Source: Desulfofarcimen acetoxidans DSM 771 (GTDB lineage Bacteria; Bacillota; Desulfotomaculia; Desulfotomaculales; Desulfofarciminaceae). From it: 64,000 nt of DNA. Below the pieces are notes generated by a model. It saw only the letters and a program-made list of their open reading frames with translations. It did no database searches and was not told where the DNA came from. Every line of letters starts with the position of its first letter. The stretch's first letter is position 1. Location of the stretch: assembly GCF_000024205.1 (NCBI RefSeq), contig NC_013216.1:4481625-4545624 (forward strand), in the 5' to 3' direction. Shown here in pieces: positions 41,969 to 51,602 of this stretch. The translations under genes and the position numbers were made by a program.

Positions 41969-43141
41969 TTAATTTTGTTGCTCAAAAAGGTAACCCACGC
42001 CTCGAACTGTGTGAATTAACGAAGGCTTCTGCAACTTACGGCGGAGATACCCTATGTAAACCTCAACGATATTTAAGTCACCCGTAAAGTTATGACCCCA
42101 AATTTGCTGCAGGATAATTTCTTTCGGAAGCACCTGCCTCGGGTGCCGCATAAATAGGAGAAGTAAATCAAACTCTGTCGGTGTCAGTAGCAAAAGAAGC
42201 TGTCCACGTCTTGCTTCGCGTCGAGTTGGCCAAATTGTAATATCTGCATAAGTTAATACTTCCTTTTCAGGACTGCTTGTCTGTCTTCTCAATTGAGCTT
42301 CTAAGCGAGCTAACAGCTCGGCAAAATTAAAGGGCTTAACCATGTAATCATCAGCACCGGCACGCAAACCGTTTACTCTGTCAATAAACTCATCTTTGCC
42401 TGTAACCATAATAATCACTGGATTAATCAGTTCCCTCAGCCGACGGCATAAATCCAGACCTTGAATATCCGGAAGCATCCAATCCAATATAACAGCATCA
42501 ATCCTAACCTTTTTGACGAGTTCTAAAGCATCCTTGCCATAATAAGCAGTATACACCTGGTACCCCTCATAAATCAGTCCCATAGAAATATAATCAGTAA
42601 TCAGTCTGTCATCATCAACAATTAGAATACCAATGTCAGCTTTCCTTCCTTTATCCGTGATTAGCTGATTCCTATCCGTTTTTTTAAATTCATTTAAGGC
42701 TTCAAAAGTTACATTCCTTTTATCAGACAAATCGGGTTTATGCACAACATCTTCTTGCTGCTTTACTTCTTGCGCTATGTGCTGCCTACCTTCTCCAATA
42801 TCACGAATAATTATTTGTAAATAATTTACCCCTTGAAAACTACCACAATGAAGGTTTACTTCAACAAAAAATTTGCTGCCATCTTTACGCCTGTGAACTG
42901 TTTCAAATGCAACTAAACAACCTGCTGATCTATCAATTTGAAACATACTCGCTTGCCATGCCTCTGAATCATATAGCTCATCAATACGCATTTTAAGCAG
43001 CTCTTCCCGGCTGTAACCGTAGGCCTCAATTGCAGAATCGTTAGCCTCGACAATATAATAGTCATCATAACGAATAATGAGCATTATTTCTTTGCTTTGT
43101 TTAAAAAAAATTTGATACAACATGGCTACAAAGGCCTCCAT
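41969..43141 (-). CDS. PAS-receiver-winged-helix response regulator
   Basis: 390 residues. An N-terminal PAS domain (YYIVEANDSAIEAYGYSREEL…RRKDGSKFFVEVNL, about 20-115) is followed by a linker, a receiver (GILIVDDDRLITDYI, phospho-Asp in AVILDWMLPDIQG, Lys in DDYMVKPFN, about 168-285) and an OmpR-type DNA-binding winged helix (LLTPTEFDLLLLFMRHPRQVL…VEVYIGYLRRKL, about 292-388). A PAS sensor built into a response regulator suggests that it integrates a cytoplasmic small-ligand or redox signal directly. No partner kinase is adjacent. Its targets are unknown. Confidence 0.9.
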   Translation of the reverse strand: MEAFVAMLYQIFFKQSKEIMLIIRYDDYYIVEANDSAIEAYGYSREELLKMRIDELYDSEAWQASMFQIDRSAGCLVAFETVHRRKDGSKFFVEVNLHCGSFQGVNYLQIIIRDIGEGRQHIAQEVKQQEDVVHKPDLSDKRNVTFEALNEFKKTDRNQLITDKGRKADIGILIVDDDRLITDYISMGLIYEGYQVYTAYYGKDALELVKKVRIDAVILDWMLPDIQGLDLCRRLRELINPVIIMVTGKDEFIDRVNGLRAGADDYMVKPFNFAELLARLEAQLRRQTSSPEKEVLTYADITIWPTRREARRGQLLLLLTPTEFDLLLLFMRHPRQVLPKEIILQQIWGHNFTGDLNIVEVYIGYLRRKLQKPSLIHTVRGVGYLFEQQN

Positions 43142-43215
43142 TAATTGTTGCAGAAGAAGTTTCCTAATTATTCATCGTAATATTAAATTTATATATCTAA
43201 CTAAACCAAAAATAA

Positions 43216-43250
43216 AAGAGGAATTAACCTGGTATGGGACAATTCCTCTT
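43216..43250 (-). terminator. pdxST terminator
   Basis: AAGAGGAATT/AATTCCTCTT 10-bp stem with TTTATTTTT on the minus strand, after pdxT. Confidence 0.8.
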
Positions 43251-43303
43251 CAAATTAAGCTTCTGAAATTATGATATTTCTCAGAGGTTAATAATCTTTT
43301 TCT

Positions 43304-43879
43304 TTAACAGCAACTTTTAACTATATTTAAAAAATAATCATGCAATCTGGTATCCTCAGTCAGCTCGGGATGAAACGCGGCAGCCAGAAATCTTCCCTGG
43401 CGCGCCAGTACTATTTTTTTATTGTGCACAGCCAACACTTCTGCGCCATTATTCACTTCCTCTATATAAGGAGCACGAATAAAAACAGCACGTAAAGGCT
43501 GACTGCCCAAGCACTCAATTTCTAAATCAGCTTCAAAACTGTCAACCTGTCTTCCATAGGCATTTCTTTCAGCAACTATGTCCATTAAACCCAACCGCGG
43601 TTGATTAGAGTTTTTTATTTCTTTAGCTAACATAATCAATCCGGCACAGGTACCGAAAATAGGCATACCGTTTTTGGCCTTGTCTATTAAAGGTTCAAAC
43701 AAAGAGAACTGGTTAAGCAGTTTACCGATAGTAGTACTTTCTCCGCCGGGAATAATTAATCCAGCTATATCCGTAAGCTGCTCCGGTTTGCGCACTTGAA
43801 CCGATTCAATGCCGCATTTGCCAAGCATTTTTTGATGCTCTATAAATGCACCCTGCAGGGCTAATACACCTATTAACAT
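43304..43879 (-). CDS. pdxT: Glutaminase subunit of pyridoxal phosphate synthase
   Basis: 191 residues, class I glutamine amidotransferase: GVLALQGAFIEHQKML at the N-terminus, nucleophile Cys in FGTCAGLIMLA, GGESTTIG oxyanion region, catalytic His/Glu in AAFHPELTED. It supplies ammonia to PdxS. It begins 2 bp after the pdxS stop. Confidence 0.96.
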   Translation of the reverse strand: MLIGVLALQGAFIEHQKMLGKCGIESVQVRKPEQLTDIAGLIIPGGESTTIGKLLNQFSLFEPLIDKAKNGMPIFGTCAGLIMLAKEIKNSNQPRLGLMDIVAERNAYGRQVDSFEADLEIECLGSQPLRAVFIRAPYIEEVNNGAEVLAVHNKKIVLARQGRFLAAAFHPELTEDTRLHDYFLNIVKSCC

Positions 43880-43881
43880 GT

Positions 43882-44766
43882 TTACCAGCCCCGATCCTGC
43901 ATCCTCTGCTCAGGAGTAATTGAAGATATCTCCAAACCAGGCATTGCTTCACCCAGATCTCTGGATATATCGGCCAGTATTTTCGGATCATTGTAATGTG
44001 TAGTAGCCGCTACAATGGCTTTGGCCCTGACAGCCGGGTTATCGGATTTAAAAATACCCGAACCAACAAAAATCCCGTCACACCCTAATTGCATCATCAA
44101 AGCAGCGTCTGCCGGCGTGGCAATACCACCCGCAGCAAAATTGACTACCGGGAGTTTCCCCTGTTCAGCTACCTGCAGCAACAGCTCATAGGGCGCGCCG
44201 ATTTCTTTAGCTATTGTCATCAATTCTTCTTTAGGCATATTCTGAAGTTTACGAATTTCTCCCATAACCTTGCGCATGTGTCTTACCGCTTCCACAACAT
44301 TACCGGTACCTGGTTCACCTTTGGTCCGAATCATAGCCGCGCCTTCACCGATTCTTCGCAAAGCCTCGCCTAAATTTCTGGCTCCGCAGACAAAAGGAAC
44401 CTTGAAAGCATTTTTATCAATATGAAACTGCTCATCAGCCGGAGTCAATACTTCGCTCTCATCTATGTAATCAACGCCCAAAGACTCAAGGATCTGCGCT
44501 TCAACAAAATGACCTATTCTGGCTTTAGCCATTACCGGAATGCTAACAACTTCCATAATTCTGATAACGATAGTGGGATCAGCCATTCTGGCCACTCCAC
44601 CTGCCGCTCTTATATCTGCAGGTACTCTTTCCAACGCCATAACCGCACAAGCTCCGGCTTCTTCAGCTATTTTAGCTTGTTCTGGCGTAGTAACATCCAT
44701 TATTACGCCACCTTTAAGCATTTCTGCTAAACCCTTTTTAAGTGTCCAGGTGCCTGTTTCAGTCAT
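43882..44766 (-). CDS. pdxS: Pyridoxal 5'-phosphate synthase subunit
   Basis: 294 residues from ATG 44766, 8 nt behind GGAGG; an in-frame TTG at 44781 overlaps that site. [43 protein letters not shown] is the PdxS N-terminus and [11 protein letters not shown] the C-terminal phosphate site. It makes PLP from ribose 5-phosphate, glyceraldehyde 3-phosphate and ammonia in a 12+12 complex with PdxT. Confidence 0.97.
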   Translation of the reverse strand: MTETGTWTLKKGLAEMLKGGVIMDVTTPEQAKIAEEAGACAVMALERVPADIRAAGGVARMADPTIVIRIMEVVSIPVMAKARIGHFVEAQILESLGVDYIDESEVLTPADEQFHIDKNAFKVPFVCGARNLGEALRRIGEGAAMIRTKGEPGTGNVVEAVRHMRKVMGEIRKLQNMPKEELMTIAKEIGAPYELLLQVAEQGKLPVVNFAAGGIATPADAALMMQLGCDGIFVGSGIFKSDNPAVRAKAIVAATTHYNDPKILADISRDLGEAMPGLEISSITPEQRMQDRGW

Positions 44767-44843
44767 ACTTCTTTCCTCCAATCAAACACTTGATATTTAA
44801 CTATGTAATTTTACAATATTTCAACGTTAAAAACAATAAGAAA

Positions 44844-44873
44844 AAGACCGGTTAAAGATTAAAGTCCGGTCTT
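44844..44873 (-). terminator. dnaB terminator
   Basis: AAGACCGG/CCGGTCTT stem with T5, touching the dnaB stop codon. Confidence 0.8.
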
Positions 44874-46197
44874 AGTCAGCTCGCTTGGCCAAATTAACAA
44901 ATCTAGTATATTCCTTTAAAAAACCCAGTTCAACAATACCGGTCGGCCCGTTTCTCTGTTTGGCCACTATTATCTCAGCAATTCCCTTCTTTTCACTTTC
45001 GGCATTATAGTACTCATCCCGGTAGATAAACATAACCATATCGGCATCTTGTTCTAAACTGCCGCTTTCTCTGAGATCAGAAAGTAAAGGCTTCTTATCC
45101 TGCCGCTGCTCCACAGAACGGCTAAGTTGAGCCAGAGCCAAAACCGGAACCTTCATCTCTTTTGCTAAACTCTTTAGTGAACGGGAAATTTCCGCAATTT
45201 CCTGCTGCCGGTTATCTGTTTTCTTTCCCGCCTGCATCAACTGCAGATAATCTATTACCACCAGCCCTAAGCCGTGTTCAGCTTGTAAACGTCTGGCTTT
45301 AGCTCTCAATTCTCTTATGGATATAGCAGGAGTGTCATCAATAAAAACGGGTATTCCAGACAGCTTGGCCGCAGTATTGTTTATTTTTTCCCAATCTTCT
45401 TCTTTTAAATTACCTATGCGCAATTTATGTTGATCCACCATGGCTTCGGCACACAGCATTCTCTGAACCAGCTGTTCTTTAGACATTTCCAGACTGAAAA
45501 AGGCCACCGGAATTTTGCGGTGCAGGGCAGCGTGTTGAGCTACATTTAGACCAAGGCTGGTTTTACCCATACTTGGGCGAGCCGCCAGAATCATTAAATC
45601 GCCTTTTTGAAAACCGCTGCAAATAGAGTCAAGATCGACAAAACCTGTGGAAACACCTGTTACAGCACCTTTATTTTCACTTAAATAGTCGATATACTCA
45701 AGAATCTTTAATAAAATCTCTTTAATCGGTGTAAATGCGGAAGCAGATCTCCTGCTGCTCAATTCCAAAATCATTCGCTCGGCTTCATCCATCAACCGCT
45801 GTGCATTCTCACTGCCTTCATAGCTCATATTGGCTATTCTGGAGGCCAGGCTGATTAAAGTTCTGAGAAGTGATTTCTCTTCTACAATTTTGGCATAGTA
45901 CTCTACATTTGCAGAAGTAGGCACCATACCGGGCAAAGAGGCAATATAGGTCACTCCGCCAATTTTATCCAAATGGCCTCTCTGGCGCAAGCTTTCTGTT
46001 ACAGTTAATAAGTCAATTGCAGCTGAATTATCGTTCAAATCTAAAATAACTTCATAAATTAACTTATGGCTCTCACTGTAAAAATCATCTGGACTTATAA
46101 TGCGCATTACCTTATATATCGCTTCTTTGTCTAAAAAAACAGAACCAATTACGGATTGCTCAGCTTCCATGTTCTGAGGCGGTATTTTATCTAACAT
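44872..46197 (-). CDS. dnaB: Replicative DNA helicase
   Basis: 441 residues from ATG 46197, 9 nt behind AAGGTG (an in-frame GTG at 46209 overlaps that site). N-terminal helical domain (IPPQNMEAEQSVIGSVFLDKEAI), then the RecA core with Walker A ARPSMGKTSLGLN, Walker B LVVIDYLQLM and the DnaB-type KQRNGPTGIVELGFL arginine-finger/linker region. It is the hexameric helicase at the fork; position near rplI and oriC matches other Firmicutes. Confidence 0.97.
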   Translation of the reverse strand: MLDKIPPQNMEAEQSVIGSVFLDKEAIYKVMRIISPDDFYSESHKLIYEVILDLNDNSAAIDLLTVTESLRQRGHLDKIGGVTYIASLPGMVPTSANVEYYAKIVEEKSLLRTLISLASRIANMSYEGSENAQRLMDEAERMILELSSRRSASAFTPIKEILLKILEYIDYLSENKGAVTGVSTGFVDLDSICSGFQKGDLMILAARPSMGKTSLGLNVAQHAALHRKIPVAFFSLEMSKEQLVQRMLCAEAMVDQHKLRIGNLKEEDWEKINNTAAKLSGIPVFIDDTPAISIRELRAKARRLQAEHGLGLVVIDYLQLMQAGKKTDNRQQEIAEISRSLKSLAKEMKVPVLALAQLSRSVEQRQDKKPLLSDLRESGSLEQDADMVMFIYRDEYYNAESEKKGIAEIIVAKQRNGPTGIVELGFLKEYTRFVNLAKRAD

Positions 46198-46239
46198 AAA
46201 AATGATCACCTTATTAAATTACAGAATAATATAGTAATA

Positions 46240-48192
46240 TTAACTTACTGATTGATTAAATTTTGTATTAGGGAAAATATAATCTATTATTTCTTCTACA
46301 GAGCTTACAGGAATTATTTTAATATTTTTTATATCTCTCGGTATATCAGAAAAATTCTCAGCCGGGATAAAAACTGTTTTTATACCGGCTTGCCTGGCAC
46401 CATATATTTTTTCCGCTATACCCCCCACAGCTCTTATCTTTCCTTGAATGGACACCTCACCGGTAACAGCAATATCCTGAGGAATAGGATAATCCTTTAT
46501 AGTGCTTAAGACTGCCAGCAGCATGGCTACTCCGGCAGAAGGACCATCAATACGCCCTCCGCCAATAATATTAATATGCACATCGTAATTGTTCAAATCT
46601 TCCCCGGTTAACTTGCGAATTACTGAAGCAGCATTAAATACCGAATCTTTGGCCATACTGCCGGCAGTATCATTAAAGCGTATATTACCTCTCTGCGGTT
46701 GTCTGGCAGAAAACGTAATGGCCTCAATTTCCAACACGGACCCAATAAAACCTGTAACACCCAGGCCAAAGATTTTACCTGTTTCTTTTCGTGAAGAAGC
46801 TTTATACAACACATAGGGAGTAAGACGGCTGGTCTGCACAACATCGTAAATATCAAGCTCACAAATATATAATTTTTTTTGCTCATAAGCAGTCTCTTCA
46901 TTTCTATAAGATGACATCCCATAGGCATCAGCCAGAATATTAACTGCTTTACGCCCTTCAATAGTATATTCGCTAATTATTTCCGCAACCTTATCTTCCA
47001 GTCCAATATTAAGTTTATCTGCCGCCTGATTTACTATCTGTTTAATAGCTCCTGGAGTTAAAGGATCAAAATAAACCTCTGCACAGCGCGATCTGATAGC
47101 CGGGTTAATATCCTCCGGACTTCTTGTTGTAGCTCCGATCAGTAAAAAATCTGCCGGTGCTCCTTGATCAAATAATTTTTTAATATACCGGGGTATACTC
47201 TGGTCACCCGGATCATAATAAGTGGATTCAAAAAATACTCTCTTATCCTCAAGCACTTTTAATAATTTATTCTGCAATATCGGGTCCATCTCACCTATCT
47301 CATCAATAAAAAGTATGCCCCCGTGAGCGTCCGTGACCAAACCCAATTTCGGCTCAGGTATTCCTGAATCAGCCAAATCACGGCGTGCTCCCTGATAAAT
47401 CGGGTCATGAACAGAACCCAGCAGAGGGTTGGTAATTTCCCTGGAATCCCAGCGCAGCGTTGTACCGTTAACCTCAATAAAAGGAGCATCTTTAACAAAA
47501 GGAGTGCCACTGATATTTTTAGCTGCCTCCAAGGCCAAGCGGGCAGCAGTTGTTTTACCTACACCGGGAGGCCCGTATAATAGTATATGCTGGGGAAAGG
47601 GTGAAGCAAGTTTAGACAGCAGGGCTTTGACAGCCCTTTCCTGCCCGATAATTTCGCCAAAGCAGGTTGGCCGCAAAAACTCCATGGCCGTGCTTGATAA
47701 TTTTTTATGCTCCAGCTTTTCCAAAACAGCAAGCTTCTTAAGGGTCTGAGCGTTTTCCGGACCCGTATTTTCCTTAATTACCTGCATTTTAATTTCTTGC
47801 AAATAATCCTCCTGTCTTTCATTCATCTTTTCCTTGATTTTTCTTTCCAGTTCATCTTCCAATGATCTTCTGGCTAAATAATCGGATATCTTATCTTCTA
47901 TTTTATCTAAAATTATTGGTATTTCTTCATGATCTGGTTCAATATCTGTCACAGCATCCTCAAATATAATTTTTTGCAAAGCTAAAACTCTTTTTGAAAG
48001 TATCTCAGAACGCATCAGTTTAAGAGCGTCCAGTTTTCCGGCTCTCAATACCAGTTTATCAGAACCGTAAATATTAGCTATCAAATCATATAAAGCGTTA
48101 ACCCTGTATTTTAATTGTTCATTAATGCCAGGCTTGTCTTCAAATTTGTCAGCCTTTGCGGCACCCATAAATTTTTCCAGAAAAGCTTTCAT
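46240..48192 (-). CDS. lonC: Spore-type Lon-family protease LonC
   Basis: About 650 residues from ATG 48192 (the frame extends to 48249, but MKAFLEKF has the better GGGAGA site). An N-terminal helical region precedes the AAA+ module with Walker A LLYGPPGVGKTTAARLAL (about 205-222) and Walker B GGILFIDEIGEM, then the Lon catalytic domain with Ser in DGPSAGVAM and Lys in GGIAEKIYGARQAG. There is no long N-terminal substrate-binding domain as in LonA. Its length and layout fit the LonC family restricted to endospore formers. It lies just before dnaB. Confidence 0.9.
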   Translation of the reverse strand: MKAFLEKFMGAAKADKFEDKPGINEQLKYRVNALYDLIANIYGSDKLVLRAGKLDALKLMRSEILSKRVLALQKIIFEDAVTDIEPDHEEIPIILDKIEDKISDYLARRSLEDELERKIKEKMNERQEDYLQEIKMQVIKENTGPENAQTLKKLAVLEKLEHKKLSSTAMEFLRPTCFGEIIGQERAVKALLSKLASPFPQHILLYGPPGVGKTTAARLALEAAKNISGTPFVKDAPFIEVNGTTLRWDSREITNPLLGSVHDPIYQGARRDLADSGIPEPKLGLVTDAHGGILFIDEIGEMDPILQNKLLKVLEDKRVFFESTYYDPGDQSIPRYIKKLFDQGAPADFLLIGATTRSPEDINPAIRSRCAEVYFDPLTPGAIKQIVNQAADKLNIGLEDKVAEIISEYTIEGRKAVNILADAYGMSSYRNEETAYEQKKLYICELDIYDVVQTSRLTPYVLYKASSRKETGKIFGLGVTGFIGSVLEIEAITFSARQPQRGNIRFNDTAGSMAKDSVFNAASVIRKLTGEDLNNYDVHINIIGGGRIDGPSAGVAMLLAVLSTIKDYPIPQDIAVTGEVSIQGKIRAVGGIAEKIYGARQAGIKTVFIPAENFSDIPRDIKNIKIIPVSSVEEIIDYIFPNTKFNQSVS

Positions 48193-48299
48193 TAAATAAT
48201 TTTCTCCCTTCTGATTATGCCTGTTCCGGAACCATAAAATATTCAACAAATATTTTTCTTCATCAGGGTTGGGCCGCAGACCTTATCCACGAATTCAAT

Positions 48300-48480
48300 A
48301 AAGCATAATTTTCTAGAGTGCAAGAAAGTCGTCTTATGAAACTTTCGAGCAATCACAAACACTTATAGTCAATGGAAATTATACAGTACTAACATTGCTT
48401 ATCCAACATAAATTTGTACTTCATGAAATAATGGGTTATCCAGAGATCCGCCATAAGCATAATTTACTAGAGTATAAAAT
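48300..48480. repeat. Diverged copy of the 116-bp repeat
   Basis: AAGCATAATTTTCTAGAGTGCAAGAAAGTC…GAAACTTTC with later AAGCATAATTTACTAGAGT at about 48453-48474 repeats the unit ends of the 3586 array, more diverged. It fills the gap between rplI and lonC. Confidence 0.65.
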
Positions 48481-48484
48481 AACC

Positions 48485-48516
48485 CGATAAACCCACTATT
48501 TAAAGTGGGTTTATCG
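48485..48516 (-). terminator. rplI terminator
   Basis: CGATAAACCCACT/AGTGGGTTTATCG, 13-bp stem, T-rich both sides. Confidence 0.85.
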
Positions 48517-48562
48517 TAATTTTTGCAACATACATATGAATATTCAAGTAGTTAATATATTT

Positions 48563-49009
48563 TTACTGTGGCAGCACTTCCACATTTATCTCTGCCTGCA
48601 CTGACGTGTGTAATTTTAATATCGCCTTATATTCACCTATAGTTTTAATAGTATCTTTTAAAACTATTTTTTTCTTATCAATATCAACTTTAAATTGATC
48701 AGAAAGTGCTTTAGCTATATCATTATTACCAACGGCACCGAATAATTTACCGTTCTCACCTACGCGGGCAAAAATCTTAACTGTCAAGTTATTTATTTTT
48801 TCAGCCAGTTGCTCAGATTTCTGTTTTATCTTAAGCTTCCTGTCTTCCTCAATACTCTTTTGCCTCTCCAGATCATTCATCTTGCTCTTGGAAGCCTCAG
48901 CAGCCAATCCTCTGGGCAATAAGTAATTTCGGGCATAACCCTCAGCTACATCCAAAACATCACCTTTTCTACCAAGCTTAGCCACATCCTGATTTAAAAT
49001 AATTTTCAT
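48563..49009 (-). CDS. rplI: Ribosomal protein bL9
   Basis: 148 residues: N-terminal domain MKIILNQDVAKLGRKGDVLDVAEGYARNYLLPRGLA, long connecting helix, and C-terminal domain (KLFGAVGNNDIAKAL). Full length. ATG 49009 follows GGGGGA. It lies in the usual yybS-rplI-dnaB neighbourhood; the phosphodiesterase gene yybT/gdpP that often lies between yybS and rplI is absent here. Confidence 0.97.
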   Translation of the reverse strand: MKIILNQDVAKLGRKGDVLDVAEGYARNYLLPRGLAAEASKSKMNDLERQKSIEEDRKLKIKQKSEQLAEKINNLTVKIFARVGENGKLFGAVGNNDIAKALSDQFKVDIDKKKIVLKDTIKTIGEYKAILKLHTSVQAEINVEVLPQ

Positions 49010-49027
49010 GCTGTATCCCCCTATACT

Positions 49028-49987
49028 CTACTTCTTCACAGTTAACTTGCGAAAGTTAAAATAAGGATCCAAAATACCCAGCATCAATAGAAATACAATT
49101 GTTAGATAACCATTAATTATAAATATAAAAGCTATAAAAAATTTTACAATTCTCGATAAATTAAATTTTTTAATATAAAATACAACCACTGCCAGCCCCA
49201 GCACACTAAATGGAAAAATGGCAATAAATAAAATATTTTTAGATACTTTGCTTAAAAAGCTGATATGTAGATTATCCCCTATTAATAGGCAAGCGATACC
49301 CAGTATTATACTCCAAATAGAGTACCAAGGAAACTGTAGGTGAGAAAAAGGCTTTAAATTAACAACCTCATATTTTAGGCGCTTAAATAATTCTCTGGTC
49401 AGTAAATAATTAATACTTCCTGATACAAATGAGCTGATAATAAAAAATCCCGGTAAAAATAGATACACAGTGTTAATTAAGCTTTTTCTTAGTTCAACAA
49501 TTTCATTTTGACTAAAACCAGACAATAAGCCTCTATTTTGATAAAACTGCAGTAACTCTGCAGTTGCCTGATTAATCTCGCTGTTTATATTAAAAGGATT
49601 ACTTCCTGTAATGAAAAAGGTAATTAGAAAACTTATAATTGTTAAAAATAAGGATCCGGTGGATACTATAATAATACTTAATCCCATAGAAATACTTTTT
49701 TTCAACAAAAGTCCGGTAACAAGACCAAGAATGCCTGCTTCCAATGTAATTATTAAAGCCGCAAGCGGGTTTCCAAAAAACAGCAATGTGATTAAAAAGG
49801 CTGTTATCAACGAGAATAACGCAATTTTTACATTGTATTTTTTAACCAGAACTGCTGTTGGCATTGGACTTACCAGAGCAAATATTGAAATTACCGGTAT
49901 ATATATGAATACCAAAGATAGTATTGCGGTGAGACTTGCAAATAATGCCCCTTCCACTAGGGCTTGCGTTTGCTCACGCGGAAACAA
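49028..49987 (-). CDS. YybS-like membrane protein (DUF2232)
   Basis: 319 residues with about eight hydrophobic helices; the N-terminus TQALVEGALFASLTAILSLVFIYIPVISIFALVSPMPTAVLVKKYN is the YybS/DUF2232 signature, resembling ECF substrate-binding folds. The substrate is unknown. It is conserved next to rplI in Firmicutes. A terminator separates it from rpsR upstream. Confidence 0.88.
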   Translation of the reverse strand: MFPREQTQALVEGALFASLTAILSLVFIYIPVISIFALVSPMPTAVLVKKYNVKIALFSLITAFLITLLFFGNPLAALIITLEAGILGLVTGLLLKKSISMGLSIIIVSTGSLFLTIISFLITFFITGSNPFNINSEINQATAELLQFYQNRGLLSGFSQNEIVELRKSLINTVYLFLPGFFIISSFVSGSINYLLTRELFKRLKYEVVNLKPFSHLQFPWYSIWSIILGIACLLIGDNLHISFLSKVSKNILFIAIFPFSVLGLAVVVFYIKKFNLSRIVKFFIAFIFIINGYLTIVFLLMLGILDPYFNFRKLTVKK

Positions 49988-50105
49988 AAGCCATCACCTC
50001 ATTGATCACATGAATCAAAGACATTCTTTTGATCATAGTGATTCTTTATAAGTAGCAATTTTTCCTGCTTAATTTAAAATGTAGTTGTTAGCCAATATGT
50101 AAAAA

Positions 50106-50128
50106 GGAAGGGGACCATTTCCCCTTCC
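50106..50128 (-). terminator. rpsF-ssb-rpsR terminator
   Basis: GGAAGGGGA/TCCCCTTCC stem followed by T5 on the minus strand, 5 bp after rpsR. Confidence 0.85.
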
Positions 50129-50132
50129 CCTT

Positions 50133-50363
50133 TTATTCTGCTGTAAAAGGCAATAAAGCCATATTGCGCGCTCTTTTTATTGAAACTGTCAGCATACGCT
50201 GGTGCTTAGCGCAATTACCTGAAATACGACGCGGCAAAATTTTACCACGCTCGGTAATATATTTTTTAAGACGCGGAATCTCTTTATAATCAATACTTTG
50301 TACCTTATCAACACAGAAACTGCAGATACGTTTTTTTCCTCTGCGTCCACGGTCACGTCTCAT
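50133..50363 (-). CDS. rpsR: Ribosomal protein bS18
   Basis: 76 residues: [53 protein letters not shown], the complete bS18 signature. It retains Cys pairs (CSFC and NCAKH), i.e. the zinc-type C+ variant. Last gene of rpsF-ssb-rpsR. Confidence 0.97.
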   Translation of the reverse strand: MRRDRGRRGKKRICSFCVDKVQSIDYKEIPRLKKYITERGKILPRRISGNCAKHQRMLTVSIKRARNMALLPFTAE

Positions 50364-50381
50364 ACATTAAGCCTCCTTTGC

Positions 50382-50828
50382 TTAGAAGGGTATATCATCT
50401 TCAGAAAAATCTATTTCACTGCCAAAATTTGATCCGGTCTTTTCCGAACTGCTTGTCCCGGTTGAACTAAATGAAGCAGATGGTGCACCCGGCGCTCTTT
50501 GGTTATCTTTAGCTTTATCTAAAAATTTTACTTCATTAGCAATTATTTCGATAGATTTTCTTCTAACACCCTGGTTATCCTCATATGGACGAATTTGCAA
50601 TCTCCCGTCAACGGCAACCAATCTGCCTTTTCCAAGAAGATTGGAACAAATTTCGGCCAACTTCTGAAATGTTACAATATCAATAAAATCTGCTTCTTTT
50701 TCGCCCTTATTCACCGGAATAGAGCGATCAACTGCTAATGTAAATTTTGTTACAGCAACACCACTGGGTGTATATCTGAGTTCGGGATCTCTCGTAAGAC
50801 GACCAATTAATATAACTTTATTTAACAT
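50382..50828 (-). CDS. ssb: Single-stranded DNA-binding protein
   Basis: 148 residues from ATG 50828 (the longer GTG start overlaps the ribosome binding site). OB fold: MLNKVILIGRLTRDPELRYTPSGVAVTKFTLAVDR…FIDIVTFQKLAEICSNLLGKGRLVAVDGRLQ; disordered linker; acidic partner-binding tip DFSEDDIPF. Functions at replication forks. Confidence 0.97.
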   Translation of the reverse strand: MLNKVILIGRLTRDPELRYTPSGVAVTKFTLAVDRSIPVNKGEKEADFIDIVTFQKLAEICSNLLGKGRLVAVDGRLQIRPYEDNQGVRRKSIEIIANEVKFLDKAKDNQRAPGAPSASFSSTGTSSSEKTGSNFGSEIDFSEDDIPF

Positions 50829-50863
50829 AATAATCACCGCCTTGGTTTTATCCCATTATATAT

Positions 50864-51151
50864 CTACTCATCCTCGCGAATAATTACATGGCGGATGACT
50901 TCGTCTGTAATTTTAAATACCCGGTCTAATTCTTGCGAAGTTTCCGACCCGGCCTTAAATTTTACACAAACATAATAACCATCACGCATGTGATTGATTT
51001 CATAGGCTAATCTGCGCTTACCCCATTTGTCTAGCTTGGTTATTTCGCCGCCGTTGGCCTCTATAATGCCTTTAAATTTTTCTATTACGGCAGTAGTCTG
51101 TTCTTCTTCAAGATCTGCTTTAATTATAAATAGAGTTTCATAATTACGCAT
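50864..51151 (-). CDS. rpsF: Ribosomal protein bS6
   Basis: 95 residues: [52 protein letters not shown], complete. Starts 6-7 nt after GGAGGTG. First gene of the operon with ssb and rpsR. Confidence 0.97.
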   Translation of the reverse strand: MRNYETLFIIKADLEEEQTTAVIEKFKGIIEANGGEITKLDKWGKRRLAYEINHMRDGYYVCVKFKAGSETSQELDRVFKITDEVIRHVIIREDE

Positions 51152-51154
51152 GCC

Positions 51155-51205
51155 TATTCACCTCCTCCCCTCGGTCTTTGGCCCTATCACTCAGATAGAG
51201 CAGGT
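51155..51205 (-). promoter_or_regulatory. Possible S6:S18 autoregulatory leader
   Basis: Before the rpsF ribosome binding site the minus strand folds CTCTATC-TGAGT-GATAGGG, then GCCAAAGACCGAGGGG with a CCG element, as in leaders recognised by the bS6:bS18 complex. The match is by eye only. Confidence 0.35.
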
Positions 51206-51395
51206 AGGAAAAACATATATCATACTGGACCAATGAATTATAGCATAAAAACCATTTAATAGCAAGTTAAAGTTTTTTTACTCCAATAAATTTTACTTAT
51301 GATAAATTATGTAGATAAATCTTTATGCAATGTAAGTTCATGCTGCATAATTTGCAACAGGTACAATAAATGCCAATGGCTACCTAAGAAGTCTC

Positions 51396-51587
51396 TTAAG
51401 GCGACTTTTTAGATATAATACTTTTTACACTTTTTTCAAATTTAGGTCTGGGAAGCATTACGATTCGTCCACACTGAATGCATTTTACTCTGAAATCTAT
51501 ACCCGTACGCAATACTTCCCAATATTCTCCTCCACAAGGGTGTGTTTTTTTAAATTTAACTATATCCCCCACTTGATATTTAATCAT
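51396..51587 (-). CDS. DUF951 protein
   Basis: 63 residues: YQVGDIVKFKKTHPCGGEYWEVLRTGIDFRVKCIQCGRIVMLPRPKFEK is the DUF951 pattern (CGGxxWEVxRxGxDxxxKCxxCGR), a small zinc-ribbon-like protein conserved beside the rpsF region in Firmicutes. The role is unknown, perhaps RNA- or ribosome-linked. Starts behind GGTGGAG. Confidence 0.9.
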   Translation of the reverse strand: MIKYQVGDIVKFKKTHPCGGEYWEVLRTGIDFRVKCIQCGRIVMLPRPKFEKSVKSIISKKSP

Positions 51588-51602
51588 TATACTCCACCAC
51601 TC

